Shown here piece by piece: positions 32,547-40,883 of a stretch of 64,000 nucleotides of DNA. Source of the stretch: an uncultured Eubacteriales bacterium (GTDB lineage: Bacteria > Bacillota > Clostridia > Tissierellales > Peptoniphilaceae); assembly GCA_902488815.1 (NCBI GenBank), contig CABTXP010000002.1:23789-87788 (forward strand). The letters are read 5' to 3'. The position numbers were made by a program, and so were the translations under genes. The notes below the pieces were generated by a model. The model did not search any database, had not been told where the DNA came from, and saw only the letters and a program-made list of their open reading frames with translations. The first letter of the stretch is position 1; each line of letters begins with the position of its first letter.

Positions 32547-34922
32547 TTATATTAAGCCTAAAATAACTTTTCCCGCAATGCTTACAACTAATGCAACTAC
32601 ATATGCCACTACACATTGGAATGCGACGATTAAAAACGCGTCCTTTCTGCTGTGAAGCTCCTTTCTCACAACTGCTATTGTGGCAACACAGGGTGTATAA
32701 AGTAAGGTGAATACTAAAAATGTAATTGCAGTAAGAGGTGTGAAGATTGTCTTCAGTTCTTCCGTTGAGCCTAAGAGAACTGTAAGAGTTGAAACCACAC
32801 TTTCTTTTGCGGTAAATCCTGTAATAAGTGCGGTGCTCACTCGCCAATCGTCAAAACCCAACGGTTTAAATATTGGAGCAATCCATCCGCCTATCAGCGC
32901 CAGCATACTTTTGCTCTTTACACTTACGGCATTGAGTCTAAAGTCAAAGCTTTGCAAAAACCAAACAACAAGGGATGCTAAAAATACAATTGTAAATGCC
33001 TTGTGAATAAACTCCTTACTTCTCTGCCAAATAAGTTGTAATACATTTTTTAAAGCGGGAAGTCTGTAGTTGGGCAGTTCCATTACAAATGGCACCGGCT
33101 CGCCTTGGAATTTAAATTTCTTTAATATATATGCAAATAATACGGCAAGGGCAATCCCCAAGAAGTATAGAAGGGTCATTACCAGTCCCGCCCATTTCTT
33201 TGTAAAAAATGCTCCCGTTAAAAGTGCGTAAATGGGAAGTTTTGCCGAGCAACTCATAAATGGCGTAAGAAGTATGGTCATTCTTCTGTCTCTGCTGCTT
33301 GAGAGTGTCCTCGTTGCCAATATGGCAGGCACGGTGCAGCCGAATCCTATTAACATGGGCACAATACTTCTGCCTGAAAGGCCTATCTTTCGAAGGAGTT
33401 TGTCCATTACAAATGCAACTCTCGCCATGTACCCCGTGTCTTCAAGTATTGATAGAAAGAAAAAGAGAGTTACTATAATTGGCAAAAATTCAAGTACACT
33501 TGCCACCCCTTTAAATATTCCGTCTATTACGAGAGAGTGGACTGTTGGATTGACTCCCGCACGGATAAAAAATTCACTTGATAAGCTACCTACATAGTCC
33601 AAAAATTTTCCCAAGGCTTCCGACAAATGATTGCCTATGACACCGAAGGTCAAGTAAAATATCAGTCCCATTATCACTGCAAAAAAAGGTATTGCCGTGT
33701 ACTTACCTGTGAGAAATTTGTCTATCCTTATACTCCTTGCATGCTCCTTACTTTCGTGAGGTTTGACTACAGTGTTTTGACAGACTTTTTCTATAAATGA
33801 AAAACGCATATTGGCAAGAGCTGATTTTCTGTCCATGCCTCCCGAGTTTTCCATTTCCAAAATTATTTTGTTAAGTATTTCCATCTGACCTTGAGGAAGT
33901 TCCAATTTATTTTCAATTAGTTCGTCACTCTCAATCATTTTTGTAGCTGCAAATCTAAGGGGTATTTTCTTACTTTTTGCATAGGGCTCGATTAAATGGG
34001 ATACGGCATGTATTGACCTGTGAACTGCTCCGTTTGTATCATGGGGGTCTTCACTGTCCTCACAAAAATCAATGCGCCTTGGATAAATTTTCTTTTGAGC
34101 CACATTCATCACGTGATCTATAAGCTCATCTACACCTTGGTTTTTTGATGCGGCAATAGGCACAACCGGGATCCCCAATATGTCTTCAAGTTCGTTTACT
34201 CTCACGGCTCCCCCGTTGGCGTAAAGCTCGTCTATCATATTTAGTGCAAGGACCATGGGTATGCCAAGCTCCATTATTTGCATAGTAAGGTATAGATTTC
34301 TTTCAATATTTGTAGAGTCTACAATGTTTATTATGCAGTCTAAATTTTCATTTAAGAGAAAGTCCCTGGTTACAATTTCTTCATTGGAATAAGGCGAGAG
34401 AGAATATATGCCGGGCAAATCCGTAATCTTTGCTTTGGGATAATTTCTTATGTATCCGTCTTTTCTGTCAACTGTAACGCCGGGGAAATTGCCCGTGTGT
34501 TGGTTGGAGCCTGTGAGCTGATTAAAAAGAGTGGTCTTGCCGCTGTTCTGATTGCCTGCCAAAGCAATTTTTATCTCTTGACCTTCAGGGATTGAATTAC
34601 CTCCCCCGTCTTTGTAGGCAATTTTTTTATATTCTCCCAAGCCGGGGTGTGATATTTGCGTGTACTTAAAATCTGTCGATCTGCTCTCTGAAGGGTTCTC
34701 TATTTTTTCTACAATTACATCTTCACAGTCCGACATTCTGATAGTAAGTTCATAGCCTCGCAAAATAAATTGCAAAGGGTCACCTAATGGCGCAACTTTT
34801 CTAAGAGTTATCTCTACTCCCGGAGTAAGTCCCATGTCTATTAAGTGGTACTTTAATTTTTTATTTCCTTCTATATTTAAAATTTTGGCGGTCTCGCCAA
34901 CTTTAAGTTCATTTAATTTCAT
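32547..34922 (-). CDS. feoB: Ferrous iron transporter, FeoA-FeoB fusion
   Basis: 791 aa. Residues 1-75 form a FeoA (SH3-like) domain ('LKYHLIDMGLTPGVEITLRKVAPLGDP'). After a linker comes the FeoB G domain with G1 GNQNSGKT (about 123-130), G3 DLPGIYSLSPYS and G4 NMID, then the transmembrane part with 'MLIGFGCTVPAILATRTL' and 'FTAKESVVSTL'. It imports Fe2+ at the cytoplasmic membrane. The fusion makes a separate feoA unnecessary. It lies after the Zn/Cd ATPase with a hairpin between, and GGTGAT precedes the start. Confidence 0.96.
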   Translation of the reverse strand: MKLNELKVGETAKILNIEGNKKLKYHLIDMGLTPGVEITLRKVAPLGDPLQFILRGYELTIRMSDCEDVIVEKIENPSESRSTDFKYTQISHPGLGEYKKIAYKDGGGNSIPEGQEIKIALAGNQNSGKTTLFNQLTGSNQHTGNFPGVTVDRKDGYIRNYPKAKITDLPGIYSLSPYSNEEIVTRDFLLNENLDCIINIVDSTNIERNLYLTMQIMELGIPMVLALNMIDELYANGGAVRVNELEDILGIPVVPIAASKNQGVDELIDHVMNVAQKKIYPRRIDFCEDSEDPHDTNGAVHRSIHAVSHLIEPYAKSKKIPLRFAATKMIESDELIENKLELPQGQMEILNKIILEMENSGGMDRKSALANMRFSFIEKVCQNTVVKPHESKEHARSIRIDKFLTGKYTAIPFFAVIMGLIFYLTFGVIGNHLSEALGKFLDYVGSLSSEFFIRAGVNPTVHSLVIDGIFKGVASVLEFLPIIVTLFFFLSILEDTGYMARVAFVMDKLLRKIGLSGRSIVPMLIGFGCTVPAILATRTLSSSRDRRMTILLTPFMSCSAKLPIYALLTGAFFTKKWAGLVMTLLYFLGIALAVLFAYILKKFKFQGEPVPFVMELPNYRLPALKNVLQLIWQRSKEFIHKAFTIVFLASLVVWFLQSFDFRLNAVSVKSKSMLALIGGWIAPIFKPLGFDDWRVSTALITGFTAKESVVSTLTVLLGSTEELKTIFTPLTAITFLVFTLLYTPCVATIAVVRKELHSRKDAFLIVAFQCVVAYVVALVVSIAGKVILGLI

Positions 34923-34930
34923 ATAATCAC

Positions 34931-34966
34931 CAAAAAAATATCTGTGGTTTCATTGTACCACAGATA
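34931..34966 (-). terminator. Hairpin between the metal ATPase and feoAB
   Basis: Minus strand ATCTGTGG / CCACAGAT with a 10-base loop (34965-34940), followed by ATTTTTTT. It should stop transcription from the efflux operon before feoAB. Because the feoAB start lies only 18 bases beyond the stem, feoAB either reads through it or uses it as a leader structure. Confidence 0.7.
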
Positions 34967-34981
34967 CTATATTGATTATCA

Positions 34982-36865
34982 CTATTTATTTGTAACCAAA
35001 ATTCTAATTGAGTTAAGAACCGCTATTACCATAACTCCTACGTCGGCAAATATTGCAAGCCACATACTTGCCATGCCCAGTGCACCTAAGACAAGGACTA
35101 TGAGTTTAACGCCTATTGCAAAGGCAATGTTTTGATAGACAATTCTTATTGTGTCTTTTGAAATGCGAATAGCCTTTGCAATCTTTAACGGATTGTCGTC
35201 CATTAAAACTACGTCGGCAGCTTCAATCGCCGCATCGCTTCCCATTGCTCCCATGGCAATACCCACATCTGCACGACTGAGTACCGGTGCATCGTTTATG
35301 CCGTCGCCGACAAAAATAAGCTTGCCTGTTTTTTCAACTTCATTTAAAAGCCTTTCCACTTCAGTTACTTTGTCAGCAGGTAAAAGACTACCGTGATATT
35401 CATCAAGTCCCAGTTCCTCCGACACTTCTTTTGCCACTCTTTCCGAGTCGCCGGTGAGCATTACGTTTTTGACAACGCCCAAGGACTTCAGTTCTTTTAT
35501 GGCTCCCTTGGAAGTGTCTTTAATCTTGTCTGCAATTAAAATATGTCCCGAGTATTCTCCGTCCACCGCTACGTGAATTACAGTTCCCACATGAGTGCAG
35601 GGGATATACTTTACATTTATTTGATCCATAAGCATGGCGTTACCCACCGCCACTTTGTGACCGTCCACGGTTGCGGTAATACCGTTGCCGCTATTTTCTA
35701 CAACGTCGGTAACCTTTTCTCTGTCAATTTCTTTGCCGTATGCCGACTTAATACTTCTTGCAATGGGGTGTGAAGATGAAACTTCAGCATAGGCTGCAAA
35801 TTTTAAAAGCTTCTCCTCTTCCATGGGGTTGTGGTGAACCCCCATTACTTGGAATACACCTTCCGTTAAAGTGCCTGTCTTGTCCATAACCACATACTTG
35901 GCTTGGGACAAGGTCTCCATATAGTTTGCGCCCTTGATCAAAATTCCCTTTCGACTTGCTCCTCCAATTCCCGCGAAGAAACTTAAAGGAATACTTATGA
36001 CAAGTGCACAGGGGCAACTGATTACTAAGAATATAAGGCCTCTGTATATCCACGAGTACCAATTGGGCGGAAGGTTCATTGCCGTCATTCTAATAACAGG
36101 TGGAATAATTGCGAGTGCCAGCGCCGAAAAAGTAACGGCAGGTGTATAGTACTTGGCAAATTTTGTAATAAAGTCTTCGGACTTTGCCTTTCTCATGGCG
36201 GAGTTCTCTACAAGTTCCAAAACTTGAGACACAGTTGATTCGCCAAACTCTTTTGTAGTCTTAACTTTAATTACTCCGTCCAAGTTAATTGATCCGCTGA
36301 AAATTTCCGTGCCTTCACTTACAAGTCTCGGCAAAGACTCTCCTGTAAGAGCGGCCGTGTCCAAGTTGGATCTGCCTTCTACAACGACGCCGTCAATGGG
36401 AACTTTTTCTCCCGGTTGTACGACGATTATAGACCCTACTTCCACTTCGTCCGGATCAACCTGTTTAAGGTCGCACTCTACTTCAATGTTGGCATAGTCG
36501 GGGCGAATGTCCATAAGGTCTTCGATATTCTTTCTGCTTTTGTCCACCGCCATGCTTTGGAACAATTCTCCAATTTGATAAAAGAGCATAACGGCAACGG
36601 CCTCGTTATAGTCGCCGGACTTTTCATAAAATGCCAAGAAAAACGCACCTAAAGTTGCTACAGTCATTAAAAAATTTTCATCAAAGACCTGACCGTTTAT
36701 TATTCCTTTAAAAGCTTTAAGGACAATGTCGTATCCGATTATTAAATAAACTGCCACATATAGAATCCCTTCAGTGACGGGGTCGAATTTTGCAAAATTT
36801 AAAACAATTAGCAAAACGACACTGAATATAATTCTGTTGAGCATTTTCTTTTGAGATGAATTCAT
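34982..36865 (-). CDS. Zn/Cd/Pb-type P1B ATPase without its own HMA domain
   Basis: 627 aa. P-type ATPase with 'TAALTGESLP' (actuator TGE), the metal-site motif SCPCALVISIP, the phosphorylation motif DKTGTLT, the family HP-type 'SSHPIARSI' and hinge 'GDGINDAPVLSRADVGIAMG'. The FADVG near the C terminus is the acidic metal ligand seen in ZntA/CadA. It exports divalent metals such as Zn or Cd. The usual N-terminal HMA domain is missing and is encoded as a separate gene that overlaps the start by one base (TAATG). Probably controlled by the divergent ArsR protein. Confidence 0.93.
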   Translation of the reverse strand: MNSSQKKMLNRIIFSVVLLIVLNFAKFDPVTEGILYVAVYLIIGYDIVLKAFKGIINGQVFDENFLMTVATLGAFFLAFYEKSGDYNEAVAVMLFYQIGELFQSMAVDKSRKNIEDLMDIRPDYANIEVECDLKQVDPDEVEVGSIIVVQPGEKVPIDGVVVEGRSNLDTAALTGESLPRLVSEGTEIFSGSINLDGVIKVKTTKEFGESTVSQVLELVENSAMRKAKSEDFITKFAKYYTPAVTFSALALAIIPPVIRMTAMNLPPNWYSWIYRGLIFLVISCPCALVISIPLSFFAGIGGASRKGILIKGANYMETLSQAKYVVMDKTGTLTEGVFQVMGVHHNPMEEEKLLKFAAYAEVSSSHPIARSIKSAYGKEIDREKVTDVVENSGNGITATVDGHKVAVGNAMLMDQINVKYIPCTHVGTVIHVAVDGEYSGHILIADKIKDTSKGAIKELKSLGVVKNVMLTGDSERVAKEVSEELGLDEYHGSLLPADKVTEVERLLNEVEKTGKLIFVGDGINDAPVLSRADVGIAMGAMGSDAAIEAADVVLMDDNPLKIAKAIRISKDTIRIVYQNIAFAIGVKLIVLVLGALGMASMWLAIFADVGVMVIAVLNSIRILVTNK

Positions 36866-37083
36866 TACTTTATTATTTCAAAATCCGGTTCTATTTTTTT
36901 GCAAAGAGATTTAACCTCTTCCATCTTTGCTTTCCAATCAACCCCTTCAGCAAATTCAATGTTCATTTTACCGAATAAAAAATTTACAGTGACGGAACTT
37001 ATTCCTTCCATCTTAGCCACTTGTTCTTCAATTTTGTTTGCGCAATTTGCACAGTCAACTTTAATCTTAAAATTCTTTTTCAT
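36865..37083 (-). CDS. Stand-alone heavy-metal-associated (HMA) domain protein
   Basis: 72 aa. A single ferredoxin-like HMA domain with the metal-binding CANC motif (residues 10-13) and the 'KIEEQVAKMEGISSVTVNFLFGKMNIEF' pattern. In most Cd/Zn ATPases this domain is the N terminus of the pump; here it is free and translationally coupled to it. It may deliver metal to the pump or buffer it. AGGAGGCAAG precedes the ATG. First gene of the efflux operon. Confidence 0.9.
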   Translation of the reverse strand: MKKNFKIKVDCANCANKIEEQVAKMEGISSVTVNFLFGKMNIEFAEGVDWKAKMEEVKSLCKKIEPDFEIIK

Positions 37084-37102
37084 ACTTGCCTCCTATTTAA
37101 CA

Positions 37103-37120
37103 ATTAAGTAATCGTTTAAT
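37103..37120. promoter_or_regulatory. Candidate ArsR operator
   Basis: ATTAA-N8-TTAAT inverted repeat located at and just after the predicted start of the HMA-ATPase transcript. Position is good. The inner bases are not symmetric, so the match is weak. Confidence 0.35.
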
Positions 37121-37127
37121 CATATAT

Positions 37128-37156
37128 AATGTACTACGTTTTCATTTAAAGGTCAA
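37128..37156 (-). promoter_or_regulatory. Promoter of the HMA-ATPase operon
   Basis: Minus strand TTGACC (37156-37151), 17-base spacer, TACATT (37133-37128). Divergent from the ArsR gene, which has TATAAT at 37185-37190 without a clear -35. Confidence 0.7.
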
Positions 37157-37207
37157 GGTATTTTAATATTTTTTTAATTTATTGTATAATGTCCATGGAG
37201 GAACACT

Positions 37208-37567
37208 ATGGGCTTTAAATTACCACACAACCACGGAGAAGAAGGATCGGAAATTATATTAAAAGAAGCTTTGGACAGAAGAGAAGATTTTGAAAAGATT
37301 TCCGACATCTTTAAACAACTTTCAGACGCAACAAGGACGAGAATTTTTTGGCTCCTCTGTCACAGAGAGGAATGTGTCATAAACATTTCGGAATTTTTAG
37401 GCATGAGCAGTCCCGCCGTAAGTCATCACCTGCGCACGTTAAAGAATAAAAATTTAATTACAAGCAGAAGAGATGGCAAAGAAGTTTACTATAAAGCGGC
37501 GGACAATGAAGCTGCAAGAGAACTACATAAAGCAATAGAAAAAATCATGGACATCGCCTGTCCATGA
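37208..37567 (+). CDS. ArsR/SmtB-family metal-sensing repressor
   Basis: 119 aa. Winged helix with 'IFKQLSDATRTRIFWLLCHREECVINISEFLGMSSPAVSHHLRTLKNKNLI', the helix-turn-helix of the family. Metal ligands could include the His-rich start (KLPHNHGEE), the Cys in LLCHREECV (CadC/ArsR-like position in alpha-3) and the C-terminal region. It lies divergent to the HMA/ATPase genes and probably releases their promoter when Zn or Cd rises. GGAGG precedes ATG 37208. Confidence 0.93.
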   Translation: MGFKLPHNHGEEGSEIILKEALDRREDFEKISDIFKQLSDATRTRIFWLLCHREECVINISEFLGMSSPAVSHHLRTLKNKNLITSRRDGKEVYYKAADNEAARELHKAIEKIMDIACP

Positions 37568-37577
37568 TCTTTTTTTG
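37544..37577. terminator. Terminator after the ArsR gene
   Basis: ATCATGGACA / TGTCCATGAT perfect stem with a 5-base loop (37544-37568), then seven T. It overlaps the ArsR coding end and has an A run on the other side, so it also serves the convergent ogt gene. Confidence 0.9.
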
Positions 37578-37593
37578 TTTGTGTATTTTATTT

Positions 37594-38079
37594 TTAGCGG
37601 CACTTAATTTCAATGCCTTCAATTTGTAATAACTTTATTTTCTTTTCCATGCCTCCCGAGTAACCGGTGAGTTTCCCTCCCGCTCCTATCACTCTGTGGC
37701 AAGGGACGATTATAGATATAGGGTTGTGACCCACGGCACCTCCTACTGCTCTCGCAGACATTTTATCGTCACCAACTTTTTTTGCAACCGCTCCATAAGT
37801 TGTAACTTCTCCGTAGGGAATTTTTAAAAGCTCCTTCCAAACTTTAAGTCGAAAGTCCGTGCCGCGAAATTTTATAGGAATTGAATCGGCAGTGGCTCTC
37901 TCCCCTTTAAAGTATGAGTCCAGCCAAAGCCTTACTGTTTCAAAAATTATTAGTTCATCATTTTTAACACAGTCTTTTACATCAAACTGCCCTTCAAAAT
38001 ATAATCCCGTTAAATTTTCACCGTCGGAGACAATTGTAAGCCTTCCCAAAATCGAATTGTAATTTGTGTAATAATTCAT
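37594..38079 (-). CDS. ogt: Methylated-DNA--protein-cysteine methyltransferase
   Basis: 161 aa. Active-site PCHRVIGAGG with the alkyl-acceptor cysteine, preceded by 'VWKELLKIPYGEVTTYGAVA' and followed by 'GYSGGMEKKIKLLQIE'. It repairs O6-alkylguanine by moving the alkyl group to itself. The N-terminal domain is present but lacks Ada-type regulatory cysteines. GTGAGG precedes the ATG. Single gene, convergent with ArsR. Confidence 0.95.
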   Translation of the reverse strand: MNYYTNYNSILGRLTIVSDGENLTGLYFEGQFDVKDCVKNDELIIFETVRLWLDSYFKGERATADSIPIKFRGTDFRLKVWKELLKIPYGEVTTYGAVAKKVGDDKMSARAVGGAVGHNPISIIVPCHRVIGAGGKLTGYSGGMEKKIKLLQIEGIEIKCR

Positions 38080-38188
38080 GTCCTCACGCCCTTACTTCCT
38101 TTGTATACCCATTATTAGTAAGCGGCTATATTATTGGGTATATTAGCTATGAGTGATATAAGTAATTAAATTGATATAGGAGGTATTT

Positions 38189-39838
38189 ATGAAAATTGTA
38201 ATAGTGGGTGCCGTTGCGGGAGGTGCAACTGCCCTTGCTAGACTTAGAAGATTGGATGAGTATGCTGAGATAGTTGTCTTTGAACGTGGTTCCTATCCCT
38301 CATATGCCAACTGCGGACTGCCATACTACATAGGCGGCGCTATCAGCGAAAGAGATGCTCTTTTTGTCTCCACAAAAGAAAGTATTGAGAACAGATACAA
38401 TGTGGACCTTCGCACAAATACCTCGGTAGTAAAAATTGACAGAGAAGGTAAAAAAGTATTGGCAAAAAATTTGATCACCGGAGAAGAATATGAAGAGTCT
38501 TATGACAAACTTCTACTCTCCACAGGCTCAAGTCCCTTTATCCCCAATGAAAAGTTTTTAGAACAAAAGGGTGTCTTTAAACTTTGGACCGTTCCCGACA
38601 CCGATGAAATATACAGCTACATTGCAAATGAAAATCCAAAGAGAGCTGTCGTTGTTGGGGGCGGATTTATCGGCCTTGAAATGGTTGAGAACTTGGTGGA
38701 GCGAGGTATAGATGTTCACCTGTGCGACATGTCACCTCAAGTCATGCCGCCCCTTGACAAGGACATGGCAAAACTTGTGGAAAACACATTAGTCGAACAC
38801 GGCGTTAAGCTTCACTTAAACGACGGATTAAAAGACATTGTAAATAACGGCGCAAAAGTTATTTTAAATTCAGGCGCTGAAATTGAAACGGACATGGTTC
38901 TCTTGTCAATAGGTGTGAGAGCAAATTCCGAAATTGCAGCAGATGCCGGATTAAAATTAAATGACAAAAAAGGCATCACTGTAGATGAATTTATGGCAAC
39001 GGAAGACGAAAATATTTTTGCAGTGGGCGATGCCATAGGCGTTAAAAACTTTGTCTTCGGATACGAGACCATGGTTCCCCTTGCAGGACCAGCCAACAAA
39101 CAAGGTAGAAGTGTGGCTGAAAATATTTTAGGCCTTTCAAAAAAGAAATACCTTGGCACAATGGGCACATCAATTGCAAAAGTCTTTGACATAGCTGCGG
39201 CAAGTGTGGGCGAAAGCGAAAAGGCTTTAAATAAAATGGGCAAAGTTTACGGCAAAGACTATCACTATACGTTGATACATCCAAACAGTCACGCCAGCTA
39301 CTACCCTAACCCGACGCAAATGACTCTCAAATTAATTTTTGACAATGAAGGCAAAATTTTAGGAGCACAAATTGTAGGCATGACAGGTGTGGACAAGAGA
39401 ATAGACGTCATAGCAACTGCAATGCACTTCGGCGGCACCGTAAAAAACTTGACGGAATTGGAACTGGCCTATGCTCCACCCTTCTCACAGGCAAAGGACC
39501 CGGTAAACTTTGCAGGCTACACTGCCGAAAATATTTTGGCGGGACTCTCCAAGCCCATGACCTACGACGAGATGATGGAGCTTAAGGAAAAAGATGGATA
39601 TGAACTTATAGACGTGAGAGAAAAAGATGAGTTTGATGCAGGAACTATTGAAGGCGCACGCCTACTTCCCCTTTCAACTTTAAGAGACGAGCTTCCCAAC
39701 CTGGACAAGAGCAAGGAGTACCTCATCTTTTGTGCCGTGGGAAGAAGAGGATATATTTCACAGAGAATTATGGAACAACACGGCTTTAAAACTCGCAACT
39801 TAATGGGCGGCATAAAAACTTACAGAGATATGCAATAA
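38189..39838 (+). CDS. CoA-disulfide reductase with C-terminal rhodanese domain
   Basis: 549 aa. N-terminal FAD motif (GAVAGGATALARLRR), redox cysteine C42 in SYANCGLPYY, NAD(P)H motif 'VVVGGGFIGLEMVENL', 'IFAVGDAIG', then a dimer domain. The C-terminal 90 residues form a rhodanese domain with 'YELIDVREKDEFDAGTI' and catalytic Cys in FCAVGRRGY. The fusion (CoADR-Rhd) is known from bacilli and reduces CoA disulfide/persulfide or polysulfide, supporting thiol balance in anaerobes. AGGAGG precedes ATG 38189. Transcribed alone. Confidence 0.93.
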   Translation: MKIVIVGAVAGGATALARLRRLDEYAEIVVFERGSYPSYANCGLPYYIGGAISERDALFVSTKESIENRYNVDLRTNTSVVKIDREGKKVLAKNLITGEEYEESYDKLLLSTGSSPFIPNEKFLEQKGVFKLWTVPDTDEIYSYIANENPKRAVVVGGGFIGLEMVENLVERGIDVHLCDMSPQVMPPLDKDMAKLVENTLVEHGVKLHLNDGLKDIVNNGAKVILNSGAEIETDMVLLSIGVRANSEIAADAGLKLNDKKGITVDEFMATEDENIFAVGDAIGVKNFVFGYETMVPLAGPANKQGRSVAENILGLSKKKYLGTMGTSIAKVFDIAAASVGESEKALNKMGKVYGKDYHYTLIHPNSHASYYPNPTQMTLKLIFDNEGKILGAQIVGMTGVDKRIDVIATAMHFGGTVKNLTELELAYAPPFSQAKDPVNFAGYTAENILAGLSKPMTYDEMMELKEKDGYELIDVREKDEFDAGTIEGARLLPLSTLRDELPNLDKSKEYLIFCAVGRRGYISQRIMEQHGFKTRNLMGGIKTYRDMQ

Positions 39839-39855
39839 TGTTGTGACAATTAAAA

Positions 39856-39885
39856 TTGATTATTTAGCTTCAATTCTGATAAAAT
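39856..39885 (+). promoter_or_regulatory. Promoter of the DUF4230 gene
   Basis: TTGATT (39856-39861), 18-base spacer, TAAAAT (39880-39885). Moderate match, 38 bases before the start codon. Confidence 0.45.
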
Positions 39886-39922
39886 GTAAACATATTAAAG
39901 GCTAAAAACTTAAGGAGGCACA

Positions 39923-40525
39923 ATGGCAAAGACAGGAAAAAAATTAACTTTAATAAAGATAATAATCTTAATAGTTTTGGCTGCAGTAATATTTATTGCA
40001 GGCATGATGCAAATGAAAAAGAACATGACACCCGACATTACCTCTGAACTGATTAACAACAGATTGGAGGATGCGAAAGAGCTTACAACTTTGAAATACC
40101 ATTACACAAACATGGGACAGTTTCAAAATCAAAGCGACTTTTACGGCTGGAAGGTACCCTTTACCACCAAGGCATTTATCGTCTCCTATGACGGCGTGAT
40201 AAATGCAGGTGTTGACCTTGACGGTGCAATGGTAAAGGTCACAGGCAAAAAAGTTCAAATAATGATTCCCCATGCAAAGATTCTATCTCATGAGATCTAT
40301 GAAGACTCGTTGCAAGTATTCCTTGAAAAGGATTCAATCTTCAATCCCATAAAAATTTCCGACTACAACGACTTTTCAATGGATCAGAAACAAGTTGTAG
40401 AAGAAAAGGCCATTGACAAGGGACTCCTTACAGAGGCGGACAAAAAATCCGAGGAGGCTATAAGAGATATTTTACGCTTGGATCAATATTTGAAAGACTA
40501 CGAAATTACAATTGAATTTCTTTAA
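39923..40525 (+). CDS. DUF4230 membrane-anchored protein
   Basis: 200 aa. One N-terminal membrane helix (about 10-30), then a DUF4230 domain with 'ELTTLKYHYTNMGQFQ', 'GWKVPFTTKAFIVSYDGVINAGVDL' and a late 'EEKAIDKGLLTEADKKSEEAIRDILR' helix. The outside domain probably forms a beta-sandwich. The role of the family is unknown. It stands alone between CoADR and the thiamin locus and ends with a strong terminator. Confidence 0.82.
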   Translation: MAKTGKKLTLIKIIILIVLAAVIFIAGMMQMKKNMTPDITSELINNRLEDAKELTTLKYHYTNMGQFQNQSDFYGWKVPFTTKAFIVSYDGVINAGVDLDGAMVKVTGKKVQIMIPHAKILSHEIYEDSLQVFLEKDSIFNPIKISDYNDFSMDQKQVVEEKAIDKGLLTEADKKSEEAIRDILRLDQYLKDYEITIEFL

Positions 40526-40527
40526 CA

Positions 40528-40558
40528 GTAAATCCTCTCTTCCGAGAGGATTTTTTTG
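40528..40558 (+). terminator. Terminator after the DUF4230 gene
   Basis: AATCCTCTC / GAGAGGATT stem with a 4-base loop (40534-40555), then T run. Confidence 0.88.
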
Positions 40559-40618
40559 TCATAAGTAAAATTTATTTGTATTTTATTTAGTATAAGTATA
40601 TGATTAATATAAATTAAA

Positions 40619-40744
40619 TACAGGGGAGCTTGTATGCAGGCTGAGAGGAAGGATGACCTTCGACCCTTATACCTGATGTGGGTAATGCCGCCGTAGGAAA
40701 AGTTTGTCACAGGAGGATCTGCATCAGGGACTCCTGTTTTTTAT
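40619..40744 (+). ncRNA. TPP riboswitch with intrinsic terminator
   Basis: The aptamer 40620-40703 shows GGGGAGC, GGCTGAGAGG, GACCCTTATACCTGAT and GGGTAATGCCGCCGTAGG, the HMP- and pyrophosphate-binding parts of the THI element. It is followed by ACAGGAG / CTCCTGT (40709-40737) and a run of T. High TPP should stop transcription of the thiamin salvage operon. It occupies the first half of the gene-free stretch 40526-40883. Confidence 0.95.
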
Positions 40745-40745
40745 T

Positions 40746-40866
40746 GAAGGGAGGAAAATTAACTTGTGAGGCAGGTTGAGGGGGAGCGCCCTTGACAGAT
40801 GTAAATGCGAGGGAAGCCGTGTTCCGGCGTGAGAGGATGCCATAAGCATCGACCGACTGAAATTTT
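40746..40866 (+). ncRNA. Unidentified G+C-rich structured leader RNA before thiW
   Basis: Second half of the gene-free stretch. By my count 57 of the 100 bases 40761-40860 are G or C, far above the flanks. I see three local hairpins: AGGG / CCCT (40779-40792), GCCG / CGGC (40816-40828) and ATGC / GCAT (40837-40849). They are enclosed by GGTTG / CGACC (40774-40778 with 40850-40854), a closed multibranch fold. No reading frame, no terminator and no match to riboswitch motifs that I know. The thiW Shine-Dalgarno follows at 40873-40879. Confidence 0.55.
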
Positions 40867-40883
40867 TACTCAAAGGAGATATT

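Noticed and set aside
34967..34981. Fur-box-like sequence (TGATAATCAATATAG on the minus strand) upstream of feoAB
   Set aside because: About 11 of 14 positions fit the 7-1-7 pattern, but in AT-rich DNA this is weak, and it lies at the end of the upstream coding region next to a poor promoter.
40746..40866. T-box, cobalamin, SAM or THF leader before thiW
   Set aside because: No GGTGGTACC core, no B12 box and no arrangement of conserved blocks matching these families. Only short fragments look alike.
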